From assembly GCF_025960875.1 (NCBI RefSeq), contig NZ_JAODLR010000001.1, forward strand, positions 372,001 through 436,000: 64,000 bases of DNA, written 5' to 3'. The stretch is from Crystallibacter permensis. GTDB lineage: Bacteria > Actinomycetota > Actinomycetes > Actinomycetales > Micrococcaceae. Shown here one piece after another: positions 1 to 8,740 of the stretch. How positions within the stretch are numbered: the first letter of the stretch is position 1; each line of letters begins with the position of its first letter. Made by a program: the position numbers and the translations under genes. Under the pieces are notes generated by a model. That model was not told where the DNA came from and did not search any database. It saw nothing but the letters and a program-made list of their open reading frames with translations.

Positions 1-510
1 TAGCAGCTTTGGAGCGGTGATAAGAGCCCGGGCGATCAAGGTCCGTCCGCGCTCCCCTTGGGACAGGGTCGGCCAGCATGCTGCTGCCTTGTGGATAAGG
101 CCCATTTCGTCGAGCAGGGCATCGGCGCTGTTAGATTCTTCGGGGGTGGGCTTCCATCGTGCCGACAAATGGTTGCTACCAGTTAGGCCAGTGAGGACGA
201 CCTGTCGGATCGTCAGAGGCGAAAGGATGTTGTGTCGCGGGTTAACGTGACCGATGAAACGGCGCAGGGCCTGCAGTTCCACCCTGCCCAGGCGTTCACC
301 CAGTACCCGGACTGTTCCTGAACTTGGGTGGTTCACGGCTCCACAGAGTCCCATCAAGGTGCTTTTTCCCGCCCCGTTCGCACCAAGCAATGCCCAGTGC
401 TCTCCCACTCCGACAGACAATGAAACCCCGCTGATGATTTCCTGACTTTCACGGCGGAAGGTTACATCCTCCAGCTCAAGTACACGTTCACTGTTCGGCT
501 GATTGTTCAT
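1..510 (-). CDS. ABC transporter ATP-binding protein (3' end outside window)
   Basis: Nucleotide-binding subunit of an ABC transporter; 170 residues are visible and the gene runs off the left edge. Walker A GANGAGKS lies at about residues 54-61 and the signature LSQGERGR at about 149-156; Walker B and the rest are outside the window. The ATG at 508-510 is preceded by AGGAGG seven bases upstream, which fixes the start. The layout resembles the ModF/YlmA group of ATPases rather than a MacB type, but the substrate cannot be told without the neighbouring genes. The family is certain, the role is not. Confidence 0.85.
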   Translation of the reverse strand, partial: MNNQPNSERVLELEDVTFRRESQEIISGVSLSVGVGEHWALLGANGAGKSTLMGLCGAVNHPSSGTVRVLGERLGRVELQALRRFIGHVNPRHNILSPLTIRQVVLTGLTGSNHLSARWKPTPEESNSADALLDEMGLIHKAAACWPTLSQGERGRTLIARALITAPKLL

Positions 511-749
511 ACGTACGCCTCCTAGGCTTTGTCGCTGGCACCCGGTCTGGTGCTCTCAACCTCGGTGCCGATAAATCGGGCATTACATAGTCAACGCCCC
601 CTCCGCGGTGAAGCAGCTCTGGCGTCCTCAGCTTACCCGGGCGGTTTTAGCGCCCAGGTTCCGGCGGTGCGTTCTTCGACCCACTGACCCGGCCCGACCT
701 TGGGCCCGAGTCATGGCCGTGACGGTAGCTCCTCGCCGGCTTAATGGCG

Positions 750-1385
750 TTATCGTGCGATGATAACGTCGAGCCTCCGTGGGCCGTGAACGCCTTCGAC
801 GCGTTCGAGTTCGATGTCGCTCGTAGCGCTCGGTCCGCTGATCATCGTGAGGGGCCGGGTTCCGTCGATCCGGCGTAGCGCCTCTGGCAGGATGCCGACA
901 ATGTCGGTGGCCTTCACGACGCAGATATGGTGGTCTGGGACTAGGCTGATGGCGCGGCGGCCCTGGTTCGGGCTGCCATCCAAGATAATGGTCCCGGTTA
1001 CGGCGACGGCGACAGCGCTGCCGGTCACGACGGCGTCAATGCCGTCGAGTTCCGCAACGGTCAACGGTGCGGAGTCGGAATCGAACCGGCCGCGGCCAGC
1101 GCCGCGTACGTCGTCAAGTTTTGCGAGCCAGCCGCCGTCGAGCCCGGTGGGCACAACGTAGCTGTGCGCGGAGGCGAGGAGTTCTGCAATCCGTGCCGAC
1201 ACCTGGGCGGCCTCGACCACGCAGACCTGTGCCTTGTAGTCGATCAGGCGGTCCACCAACAGCTCGATCAGTGCCTCTTCGTCCAGCCCGGAACTTTTCC
1301 GGTATCCGCGTGGAATCTGGGGGGCCTCCGGGTTGTCTTTAAGTGCGGCGCGGATTCGGCCTAGGATTTCTTCGCGTGCGCTCAT
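750..1385 (-). CDS. lutC: Lactate utilization protein C (LUD domain)
   Basis: Third gene of a lutABC-type operon for oxidising L-lactate to pyruvate with iron-sulfur subunits. The 211-residue product is a single LUD domain with the glycine-rich segment VTGTIILDGSPNQGRR and the following VPDHHICVV strand. I chose the ATG at 1383-1385 because AAAAGGAGG sits eight bases before it and it overlaps the lutB stop as ATGA; a longer frame upstream has no such site. Translational coupling with lutB is likely. Identity rests on the family and on the three-gene order. Confidence 0.88.
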   Translation of the reverse strand: MSAREEILGRIRAALKDNPEAPQIPRGYRKSSGLDEEALIELLVDRLIDYKAQVCVVEAAQVSARIAELLASAHSYVVPTGLDGGWLAKLDDVRGAGRGRFDSDSAPLTVAELDGIDAVVTGSAVAVAVTGTIILDGSPNQGRRAISLVPDHHICVVKATDIVGILPEALRRIDGTRPLTMISGPSATSDIELERVEGVHGPRRLDVIIAR

Positions 1386-2908
1386 CGCTGGTCCTCCTTT
1401 TCGGGTGAGGGGGCGGGGGCGGCGTCGATCTTTGGTCTCCGGTGTTCCTTCGCCCACCAGGTGCGGAAAGACTGCGGCGGGGGCGCCGGGATGTCCCGGC
1501 TTTGAGTCCAGCCGGCGGCGATGCCAGGCAGCTTGGTGATTTTCTTAGCGGGGCCGGTTGCCAGACGCCCCAGAGGCAGGCCCTTTTCGAGCAGGCCCAG
1601 CCGCTTACCCGAGGACAGTGCCCAGGAGGCGGCCTTCATCCCCGCGTCCATCTGAGTGGGTATTTTCTTTTTCCCGCGCTTGCTGTCCACATCCAGGCTG
1701 CGCAAGTGCACGAGGATGTCGGGGATGTTGATTTTTACCGGGCAGGCGTCGTAGCAGGCTCCACATAGTGAGGAAGCATAGGGCAGAGAATTGTTCTCTT
1801 CGGCCTGGATGCCTGTCATCAGCGGTGAGAGGATCGCCCCGATGGGGCCGGGGTAGGTGGAGCCGTAGGCGTGTCCGCCGGTTCGCTCGTACACAGGGCA
1901 GACGTTCATACAGGCGCTGCAGCGGATGCAGTGCAAGGCAGAGCGTCCCATCTCATCGGCGAGGGCGGCGCTGCGGCCGTTATCGAGGAGCACCAGGTGC
2001 ACGGTCTGGGGCCCATCGCCTTCGGTGACGCCGGTCCAGAGCGACGTGTACGGGTTCATCCGTTCCCCGGTGGAGGAGGGCGGGAGTAACTGCATGAAGA
2101 CTTCAAGGTCCTGCCAGGTGGGCAGCAGCTTCTCCACGCCCATGACGGTGATCAGCGTCTCGGGCAAAGTCAGGCACATGCGGCCGTTGCCCTCTGACTC
2201 AACGACGGCGAGGGTGCCGGAATCGGCAAGCGCAAAGTTGGCGCCGGACACCGCCACCCTGGCAGTGAGGAACTTGCGGCGGAGATGTGCCCGAGCGGCC
2301 GCGGCCAGCACGGCCGGGTCGTCGGTAAGCTTCGGATCCACGCTGGGCATTTCCCGCAGGAAGATATCGCGGATTTCGGTGCGGTTCTTGTGGATCGCTG
2401 GGACGAGGATGTGGCTGGGTTTGTCGTGGTCAAGCTGGACAATGAGCTCGGCCAGGTCGGTTTCGAAGGCACTTATCCCCTGCCCCTCAAGGTACTCGTT
2501 GAGGCCTATTTCCTGCGTGGCCATGGACTTGATCTTGACCACTTCGGTTTCGCCGGTCTCCCGGATCAGTCCGGCCACGATGGCGTTTGCTTCGCCCGCA
2601 TCTCGGGCCCAGTGGATGACGCCGCCTCGGGACGTGAAGTTTTCCTCGAACTGTTCGAGGAGTTCTGGCAGTCGTGCCATCACAGCTTCCTTAATGGCGG
2701 ACCCGGTGTCGCGCAGGTGCTCCCAGTCGGGCAGTTCGGAGATCACCTGTATCCGCTTGTCGCGGATGGTGTGGGTGGCGTGGCCGAGGTTGACCCGGAG
2801 CTGGGCGTTGCCGAGCTCGCGGTGAGCGGCCTTCGGGAAGGACTCGGAGGCGTGCAGGTTGCCGGTGCCATAGACCGGGAGGGAGGGCATGCCCAGGAAG
2901 GTGCTCAT
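1382..2908 (-). CDS. lutB: Lactate utilization iron-sulfur protein LutB
   Basis: Middle subunit of the LutABC L-lactate oxidising system, 508 residues. An N-terminal LUD domain (roughly residues 70-300) is followed by a ferredoxin-like domain with two 4Fe-4S cysteine sets: CIRCSACMNVCP and, about 50 residues on, CGACYDACP. The C-terminal tail is proline- and charge-rich. The start overlaps the lutA stop (ATGA) and the end overlaps lutC in the same way, so the three genes are coupled. Length and domain order match the family. No lactate permease or regulator is adjacent. Confidence 0.92.
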   Translation of the reverse strand: MSTFLGMPSLPVYGTGNLHASESFPKAAHRELGNAQLRVNLGHATHTIRDKRIQVISELPDWEHLRDTGSAIKEAVMARLPELLEQFEENFTSRGGVIHWARDAGEANAIVAGLIRETGETEVVKIKSMATQEIGLNEYLEGQGISAFETDLAELIVQLDHDKPSHILVPAIHKNRTEIRDIFLREMPSVDPKLTDDPAVLAAAARAHLRRKFLTARVAVSGANFALADSGTLAVVESEGNGRMCLTLPETLITVMGVEKLLPTWQDLEVFMQLLPPSSTGERMNPYTSLWTGVTEGDGPQTVHLVLLDNGRSAALADEMGRSALHCIRCSACMNVCPVYERTGGHAYGSTYPGPIGAILSPLMTGIQAEENNSLPYASSLCGACYDACPVKINIPDILVHLRSLDVDSKRGKKKIPTQMDAGMKAASWALSSGKRLGLLEKGLPLGRLATGPAKKITKLPGIAAGWTQSRDIPAPPPQSFRTWWAKEHRRPKIDAAPAPSPEKEDQR

Positions 2909-3708
2909 CGTGTTGCCTTTCGGGTTGAGACACGTATATCGCCGGTGACGGACGCCGGTTCCTCCACAGTGCTGGCAAGGATTTCTGCAAGATGCAGGGT
3001 GGTGACATCACTGCCTTGGCGGGAGAGGCCGCCGCCGATGTGCATCAGGCAGGAGGCGTCGCCGCCGGCGCATAGAGTGGCGCCAGTGGCGATGATTTTG
3101 GCTGTTTTGTCCTTTAGCATGGCGGAGGAGACATCGGCGTTCTTCATCGAGAACGTCCCACCGAAGCCGCAGCACTGGTCAGCTTCCGGCAGTTCCGCTA
3201 ATTCGATCCCCACGACGCTGCCCAGCAGCTGAGCCTGACGGTCCCCGAGCCGGAGCAGGCGCATACCGTGGCAGCTGGGGTGGTACGTAACGCGGTGCGG
3301 GAAGTAGGAGCCGAGCTGGCCGCCGGCGTCGGTGATACCGAGAACGTCCACGAGTAGTTCGGAGAGTTCATAGACCTTCGCACCGACTGCGGTGGCGCGT
3401 TCTTCCAAGGCGGTGTCTCCGCACGATCGGGCGACCATGGGGTGCTGGTGCTTCACTGAGGCAACGCATGAACCTGACGGGGCGACGGCGACATCGTAAT
3501 CCTCGGCGTCGAATGCAGCGACGTGGTTTGCGATGACAGGGACTGCCTCCTTAAGGTAGCCGCTGTTGACATGCATCTGCCCGCAGCAGGCCTGGCCTGA
3601 CGGGAACACAACTTCGTGCCCCAGCCGTTCCAGGATCTTCACGGTAGCCCGCGCTGTGGCGGGGTACATCGCATCCACGATGCACGTAGCGAACAAAGCG
3701 ATTCGCAT
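2905..3708 (-). CDS. lutA: Lactate utilization protein A (two CCG domains)
   Basis: First gene of the lut operon, 267 residues, with two cysteine-rich CCG domains of the heterodisulfide-reductase subunit B / GlcF type. They are visible as QACCGQMH near residue 40 and QCCGFGG near residue 180, each the core of a CCG iron-sulfur or disulfide-binding motif. The protein should act with LutB and LutC in electron transfer from lactate. A decayed gene lies immediately upstream, so the operon promoter must lie within or next to that remnant. Confidence 0.9.
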   Translation of the reverse strand: MRIALFATCIVDAMYPATARATVKILERLGHEVVFPSGQACCGQMHVNSGYLKEAVPVIANHVAAFDAEDYDVAVAPSGSCVASVKHQHPMVARSCGDTALEERATAVGAKVYELSELLVDVLGITDAGGQLGSYFPHRVTYHPSCHGMRLLRLGDRQAQLLGSVVGIELAELPEADQCCGFGGTFSMKNADVSSAMLKDKTAKIIATGATLCAGGDASCLMHIGGGLSRQGSDVTTLHLAEILASTVEEPASVTGDIRVSTRKATR

Positions 3709-3723
3709 GGGAACCTTTCGGAC

Positions 3724-4010
3724 TTAGGGTTTGTGGCCTGACCATATACCATCTTCTCGGTAAATCAATGCACCACAGATGCGACCAGACTGTCGCGGCC
3801 GACCTCGGCGTTGTTCATGATCGTCGCCTGCGGCAGGGCTGCCAGGATCGGCGCGCACCACGTACCCGTCCTGGATGCTGGTGCGGTCACCAATAGTGAT
3901 CGACGTGGTGTCAGCGTGGATCACGAATTTGTACCAGATGCTGACCTCGGATCCGGGATGACCGCACCGATCACCACCGCGGATGTGCTGTTCAATTTCG
4001 GAGGCAAGCC
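3724..4010 (-). pseudogene. Decayed gamma-carbonic anhydrase / left-handed beta-helix protein
   Basis: Pieces of one protein family appear in order but in different frames on the minus strand. First comes STSAVVIGAVIPDP, then after a frame change SIWYKFVIHADTTSITIG and TSIQDGYVVRADPG, then after another change and a deletion ATIMNNAEVGRDSLVA. These match the hexapeptide-repeat core of gamma-class carbonic anhydrase-like proteins. The central histidine-containing turns are missing. At least two frameshifts and an internal deletion make a functional product very unlikely. Confidence 0.75.
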
Positions 4011-4214
4011 ACTGCTTCTTGAGCCGGGCCGACGCTGTGGTCGCCGGTGACCATGCCATCGAGATAGAGAGCACAGAGCGTAATCTGAACGCCGAGAACG
4101 CAGCGGTCAGGCTCGTTGAGCCGTGTTCGTCGCCGATGATGGTCAACTGCACTGCCTTCTCCGGCGTGGTTGTCTCCGCCTTGCATCTGCGCCATCGGGC
4201 GAGCGGAGCAGGTC

Positions 4215-4262
4215 CGTAAACTCCGGGGTTGCGAATGGTTGACCGCTATCCCGGAGTTTACG
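4215..4262. terminator. Inverted repeat, possible terminator of the reductase operon
   Basis: A perfect 13-bp inverted repeat, CGTAAACTCCGGG paired with CCCGGAGTTTACG, is separated by 22 bases. It starts 28 bases beyond the stop of the minus-strand reductase gene, a plausible place for a terminator, but no T-run follows and the loop is long. It could equally be a transposon end or an operator. Confidence 0.4.
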
Positions 4263-4289
4263 GGACGGCAAATGCCATTTGGCCTGGCG

Positions 4290-5285
4290 TCACAGGTCGA
4301 GGACGAGCCTGCCGCTCTTCGAGCGTGAGCAGCACAGCATCATGACCTCGTTGGACTGTTTCTCCTGGTCCGTGAGGTAGGAGTCCCGGTGGTCGGGAGT
4401 GCCGTCGAGGACCCCGGTTTCACAAGTGCCGCAGATTCCCTCACGGCACGAGGTGGGGACGTGGATCCCTGCCGCTTTGAGCGCATCGACAATGGATTCC
4501 TTGGCATTGACGGCAACGACGATGCCCGCCTCATCCAGCTCGACCTCGAACGCGGTGTTCTCCCCGTTCAAGGCACCGGCTTTCGGCCGGAACCGCTCCA
4601 GATGCAGCGATCCTGTAGGCCAGCTCTGGCAGCGTTCCTCGACTGCGTCGAGGAGCACACCGGGACCGCAGCAGTACACCGCCACATTTTCCCGAGGGGT
4701 TCCGAGAAGCGCCTCGAGATCGATGATTCCGCAGTTGTCCTGTGGCCAAAAAGTCACCTTGTTCCCGTGTTCGGCGAGTACGCGGGTGAAGGCCATGGAG
4801 GACTCAGCCCGTCCGCCGTACACGAGCCGCCAAGGTACCGCGTTCGCCTCGCATCGCGCGATCATCGGCAGGATCGGCGTGATGCCGATACCGCCAGCGA
4901 TGAAGAGGTACTCCTTCTCCTCGACCAAGTGGAAGTTGTTCCGGGGCCCGCGGACTCGGAGCCGGTTTCCGACCGCGAGCTGCTCGTGTACCCATTCCGA
5001 GCCGCCCCGGCTCTCGGGTTCGCGCAGTACTGCGACGCGCCAGATGCTGTTGTCGTCGGGGTCACCACACAGTGAGTACTGGCGTTCGAGCTCGGGGGAG
5101 AGGAGCAGGTCGATGTGTGATCCGGGTTCCCACTGCGGCATTTTGTCCCCATCGGCGGGCGCGAGATCGATAGACCGGACTCCATGGGCTTCGTTGGTGA
5201 TGTTGACGATGATCGTCTCGAATTCGGTGACGTCACTGTCATGAGAATGTGTTTTTACCGAGGTATGTGTGTTCACTGATGCCAT
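4290..5285 (-). CDS. PDR-type oxidoreductase (FMN/NADH/2Fe-2S) reductase component
   Basis: Electron-transfer reductase of the phthalate-dioxygenase-reductase/VanB type, 331 residues. A flavin-binding barrel carries RQYSLCGDPDD near residue 70, a nucleotide domain carries AGGIGITPILPMI near residue 130, and a C-terminal plant-type ferredoxin has CREGICGTCETG and a final LCCS, giving the four cluster cysteines. It would pass electrons from NAD(P)H to an oxygenase. It lies 163 bases after the small Rieske gene on the same strand, yet no oxygenase alpha subunit is present in the window, so its acceptor is unknown. Confidence 0.9.
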   Translation of the reverse strand: MASVNTHTSVKTHSHDSDVTEFETIIVNITNEAHGVRSIDLAPADGDKMPQWEPGSHIDLLLSPELERQYSLCGDPDDNSIWRVAVLREPESRGGSEWVHEQLAVGNRLRVRGPRNNFHLVEEKEYLFIAGGIGITPILPMIARCEANAVPWRLVYGGRAESSMAFTRVLAEHGNKVTFWPQDNCGIIDLEALLGTPRENVAVYCCGPGVLLDAVEERCQSWPTGSLHLERFRPKAGALNGENTAFEVELDEAGIVVAVNAKESIVDALKAAGIHVPTSCREGICGTCETGVLDGTPDHRDSYLTDQEKQSNEVMMLCCSRSKSGRLVLDL

Positions 5286-5448
5286 CCGTAGAAGAGAATC
5301 GACTTAGGGATCTGGCTGACCGCGTGGGCGATCGGCGTTGTGGCGACCGCAGCGAAGTCGGGGGCGACTTCTCCTTGGCGCCGTGCCGGGTCGGTGAGAT
5401 GATTGGGAATCGGTGTCACCGACCCGGCGACAGGGCGAATGTTTGCGG

Positions 5449-5970
5449 CTATGCCGTCGAAGCGGACTGAGTGACGGCGCACGGGGCTGTCGGCACCTTC
5501 TTGCCTTGGGTGCCGGCGCGTCGTCGGCTGGTGTCGACGACAACGACGTCACCCTCGACGGAGATGGCGTACCCCTCCATCACGTGCGGCCCCTTCTGCA
5601 TCCCCCCATCGGGATCGACCACTTCTTCAGGCGAGCCGGGGATGACCTCCACCTCGTATTTGCGCACCTTGGTGTTGCGGGGATCGTACCAGGACTCTCC
5701 CGTGCGGACGTTGAACTCCCATTGGTGCCATGGGCACCGCAGAGACCGTCCCCGCTCGTATTCGATGCTCTGATCAGGGCCTTCGGACGCCGATACACCG
5801 AAGATGGTGCCGTAGGCCGCGAGCTCGGCGCCAGCGTGCGGGCACTGGTTCAGCAGCGCGAAGTACTCGCCGTCGAGGTTGAACACCCCGATCGAGCGGC
5901 CTTCCAGTTCGATGATCTTTCGCTGGCCTGGCTCGATTTCGTTTGCGCTGGCCACTACATATTTAGTCAT
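5449..5970 (-). CDS. Small Rieske 2Fe-2S protein
   Basis: A 173-residue protein with one Rieske domain: CPHAGAELA near residue 43 and CPWHQWEF near residue 85 supply the Cys-His and Cys-His ligands. There is no non-heme iron catalytic domain, so it is a ferredoxin-like carrier or a truncated oxygenase-family protein. The ATG overlaps the stop of the preceding amidohydrolase (ATGA), and GAGGTGA lies just upstream, so the two are co-translated. The acidic middle contains an insert between the two ligand pairs (residues about 55-82), longer than in simple Rieske ferredoxins. Confidence 0.88.
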   Translation of the reverse strand: MTKYVVASANEIEPGQRKIIELEGRSIGVFNLDGEYFALLNQCPHAGAELAAYGTIFGVSASEGPDQSIEYERGRSLRCPWHQWEFNVRTGESWYDPRNTKVRKYEVEVIPGSPEEVVDPDGGMQKGPHVMEGYAISVEGDVVVVDTSRRRAGTQGKKVPTAPCAVTQSASTA

Positions 5971-7103
5971 GATTCGGTCACCTCGAGTCCGAAGAATTGC
6001 TGGCCGTTCTTACGAAGAATCTTGTCCCGCAGCTCCTTCGGAAAGCTCGGGGGGAAGACCGTTTCCGGGGAGTCGAAGTCGAAGTGTGGGTAGTCGGACG
6101 CGTAGAGGACATTGTCCGCGCAGAACTCTTCGATCATCTCGACCAGGTGCGCAGGATCGTCCGGCTCGTCGATCGGCTGGGTCGAGGCCCAGATGTGATC
6201 CTGGATATATTCGAGCGGCCTGCGCTGCAGGTTGACCTCGCTGCGCAGTGTCTTCCAGTGGTACTCGAGCCGCTGGAGCAGCGACGCGAAATGGACCACA
6301 TTGCCCTCGACGAACATGATCTTCAGTTCCGGGAACCGGTCGAAGGTGCCCGTCAGGATCAGACTCAGGATCTGGGATTGGAAACTCTGCACGTGCCCGA
6401 CGTGATACTCCGTGTGGTACGACGTCCAGCCGGTACCAGTGTTGGCGTGTCCGCCACCGGTGGACAGGTGGAACTGGAACGGCAGTCCGGCCTCGATGGC
6501 TGCCTCGTACAGCGGCCAGTAGCGGCGGCTACCGAGCGGTTCGAGGGTTTTGCTCAGGCCCAGGATCGAGACCACACCGGGGTCGGAGCCGACCCGTTTG
6601 ATCTCCTTGATCGCGAACTCGGGGCAATCAAGGGTCACCGGGATGGCCGCGCGCAATCGCGGTTCCGGGTACACCAGGTGCTCGAGCTGCCAGTCGTTGA
6701 TCGCGGTGCACAGCGCCGCACCGAGCTCCGGGTTCAGCGCCTGGGACGCCGGGTTGAGGGTCTGCCCGCCGGGTGCCAGGCACTGCAGGACACCGAGCTG
6801 GACATTGTGCAGATCCAGTAACTGCTCCTGGATGAGTCCGAGGTCCGATCCTGGATAGCCCGACTCCGGCCATGCGTCGGCACGCATTGCGCCGCCGTAC
6901 ATCTGCGGGTACTCGCCGATGGACTGCAAGCCGTTGGTGGTGCGCACACCGTACTCGCGGACATGATCCTGCCACTTCTTGGGCAGGTAGGTGTTGATCA
7001 GCCCTTCCTTCGGTGTCGGGTGGATGTCGACATCGATCACTCCGGTGTCGACGATGGGAGCACCCAAAGTGCCAGGAGCAGAGACGCTTTCGATGATGGT
7101 CAT
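5967..7103 (-). CDS. Amidohydrolase-2 family protein (first copy)
   Basis: 378-residue TIM-barrel metal enzyme of the amidohydrolase-2 group, which contains aminocarboxymuconate-semialdehyde, resorcylate and carboxyvanillate decarboxylases as well as hydrolases. Visible elements are the N-terminal DVDIHP (a D-x-H variant instead of H-x-H), FQFHLS in mid-protein and the C-terminal YASDYPHFDFDSP carrying the catalytic Asp. It is separated from the second copy by two bases and overlaps the Rieske gene. The substrate is probably an aromatic acid or ring-cleavage product, but this is inference. Confidence 0.85.
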   Translation of the reverse strand: MTIIESVSAPGTLGAPIVDTGVIDVDIHPTPKEGLINTYLPKKWQDHVREYGVRTTNGLQSIGEYPQMYGGAMRADAWPESGYPGSDLGLIQEQLLDLHNVQLGVLQCLAPGGQTLNPASQALNPELGAALCTAINDWQLEHLVYPEPRLRAAIPVTLDCPEFAIKEIKRVGSDPGVVSILGLSKTLEPLGSRRYWPLYEAAIEAGLPFQFHLSTGGGHANTGTGWTSYHTEYHVGHVQSFQSQILSLILTGTFDRFPELKIMFVEGNVVHFASLLQRLEYHWKTLRSEVNLQRRPLEYIQDHIWASTQPIDEPDDPAHLVEMIEEFCADNVLYASDYPHFDFDSPETVFPPSFPKELRDKILRKNGQQFFGLEVTES

Positions 7104-7105
7104 GC

Positions 7106-8236
7106 CTATTCTGCCTTTCCTGAGGAGGTGGGGACTACGAGGTTGTAGAGATCTGAGGCGTTGTGCCGGTAGATGCGGTCTAGCAGTCCAACGTCGGTTG
7201 TTCCGGCCTCGATGTCACGCGACCCGGAGTGATGGTTGTGCGGATAGTCGCTCGAGTACACGAGCATCTGGTCCGAGCCCATCCGACTGACGATGTTGTC
7301 GAGCCGGCCGGGCTCCTCGGCGCCATCTGAGGGGGCGGTGGTGAAGCGAACGTGCTCACGGATCAACTCCGACGGCAGACGGTCAACCCAAGGCAGGTCG
7401 GGACGGTAGCTTTTCCACAACTTGTCGAATTTCCACAGGAACGGCGGGAGCCAGTTGAAGCCCACCTCGGTCACGACGATCTTGGTGGCCGGGAATTTCT
7501 GCAGGATGCCCTCGGAGACGATCGAGCAAAGCTGGGCTTCGAGGTTCGCCTGCTGGCCCACGTACCACTCGAGGTACGTCGTCGGCCAACCGACTGACGT
7601 CGGCGCTTGGCGGAAGACCCCACCGATATGGATAGCGACGGGCAGGCCGGCCTTCTCGGCGGCTTCCCAGATCGGCCAGTTGATCTCGCGGCCGAGAAGG
7701 AGCTCCGACTGCCCGAGGACCAGGACTTGGACGAACCGGTCGTCCTGGGCCGCCCAGTACGCGATCTCCTCAGCGGCGGCTCGGGGCGTGCCCATCGGAA
7801 CGACGATCGAGGCCCGCAAACGAGGATCGTGGTCGAGCCATTCCCTCGCTATCCAGGTGTTCAATGCCCGCGCATGGGCCGCTTCGCGGCGTGGCTGATG
7901 GATCTGCTGGACGGCATACAGGCAATTCAGGATCGCGAAGTCCGTGAACCCATCGGCGAATACATCTTTGACCAGGGCCTCGACGGTTGTAGCAGCCCGA
8001 CCTTCCTCGTCCAGGGTAGCGTCGAGGCGCTGCGCAATGGCCGAACCACGTGGATGATAGTTCGGTTCGTATGTCGGCGACAGTGCCGCGGTGAGCTGGT
8101 CGGCCCAGTACTCATCCAAGTACGGGAGGAGCGCAGTCGACGAGGCAAGAATGGGGTGCACGTCGCAGTCCACTACTGCTGGGCGAACGGACTGTGTCAC
8201 GGCGGGGGCATTCTCGGCTAAAACGTTTGTAGCCAT
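7106..8236 (-). CDS. Amidohydrolase-2 family protein (second copy, first gene of operon)
   Basis: 376-residue paralogue of the following gene: DCDVHP near the N-terminus, AIHIGG in the middle and YSSDYPHNHHSGS near the C-terminus. I took the ATG at 8234-8236 (MATNV) rather than one 19 codons upstream, because family members begin close to this point; neither start has a strong ribosome site, with only GGAAAGG about 20 bases before the chosen one. It opens an operon with the first copy, the Rieske protein and probably the reductase. Two adjacent, diverged copies suggest a heteromer or successive steps in one pathway. Confidence 0.82.
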   Translation of the reverse strand: MATNVLAENAPAVTQSVRPAVVDCDVHPILASSTALLPYLDEYWADQLTAALSPTYEPNYHPRGSAIAQRLDATLDEEGRAATTVEALVKDVFADGFTDFAILNCLYAVQQIHQPRREAAHARALNTWIAREWLDHDPRLRASIVVPMGTPRAAAEEIAYWAAQDDRFVQVLVLGQSELLLGREINWPIWEAAEKAGLPVAIHIGGVFRQAPTSVGWPTTYLEWYVGQQANLEAQLCSIVSEGILQKFPATKIVVTEVGFNWLPPFLWKFDKLWKSYRPDLPWVDRLPSELIREHVRFTTAPSDGAEEPGRLDNIVSRMGSDQMLVYSSDYPHNHHSGSRDIEAGTTDVGLLDRIYRHNASDLYNLVVPTSSGKAE

Positions 8237-8497
8237 GGTTTTTAACGCACCTAACCTTTCCGATGGCTCGCGAAAGCACGCGAGGTTGAACATGGCCGGC
8301 TACAAGGCTGACTTTGTGCCGGGAGCTGCAGAGCATAGGCCGTGGAAGCGAAATTCCATCCACGACCGGGTTGGGTCGGCTTCGAAAGCGTTAATTGCGT
8401 TCGGCGCTTTCGGATACGGGGAAATTCTTCAGGTTCAATCGAGCGACTATGGTTCCTCTCCAACCTTCAGTTCCTCCCCACCGGTGGTTCAGCGTCA
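8237..8497. other. Upstream region of the amidohydrolase operon, no gene seen
   Basis: About 260 bases between the amidohydrolase start and the transposon-associated sequences. It must contain the minus-strand promoter of the amidohydrolase operon, but I cannot identify a convincing -35/-10 pair. No coherent protein remnant was recognised in any frame. Confidence 0.4.
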
Positions 8498-8556
8498 TTG
8501 ACGTTCTCGTAAAATTGTTAGACTCATCACAACGTGGATCCAGAGTCCAGGATACA
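8498..8556 (+). promoter_or_regulatory. Promoter-like segment repeated at 20.65 kb
   Basis: TTGACG at 8498 is followed by a block (8514-8549) that matches 20664-20699 at 32 of 36 positions, including the invariant CGTGGATCCAGAGTCCA. A possible -10 (TAGACT, 8519) has short spacing of 15. The plus-strand gene it once served appears to have been lost to the transposon beginning near 8582. Function is inferred from repetition only. Confidence 0.4.
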
Positions 8557-8581
8557 AAAATTGTCAGCTTTCGCCAAGGGG

Positions 8582-8738
8582 GCGACGAGATTCATCTAAA
8601 GTGCTCGCGAAATGGGGTGTGTACCTCATTTGGGAAATGCTCGTTTAAATCCGTGGTGCACTGGCTGCTGGGACCATGGCGGATGGGTCAACGATTGTGG
8701 CGACGAAGATCACGAAGAAGGACGCGCGTTAGTACCGG
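8582..8738 (+). repeat. Left arm of long inverted repeat
   Basis: This stretch reads, with scattered mismatches and short gaps, as the reverse complement of 10155-10324. Shared blocks include CTAAAGTGCTCGCGAAATGG, CTCATTTGGGAAATGCTCG, CCATGGCGGATGGGTCAACG and ATCACGAAGAAGGACGCGCG. It corresponds to the upstream part and first codons of the integrase-type transposase seen in the right arm, so it is a second, truncated copy of the same element end. Confidence 0.85.
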
Positions 8739-8740
8739 TG

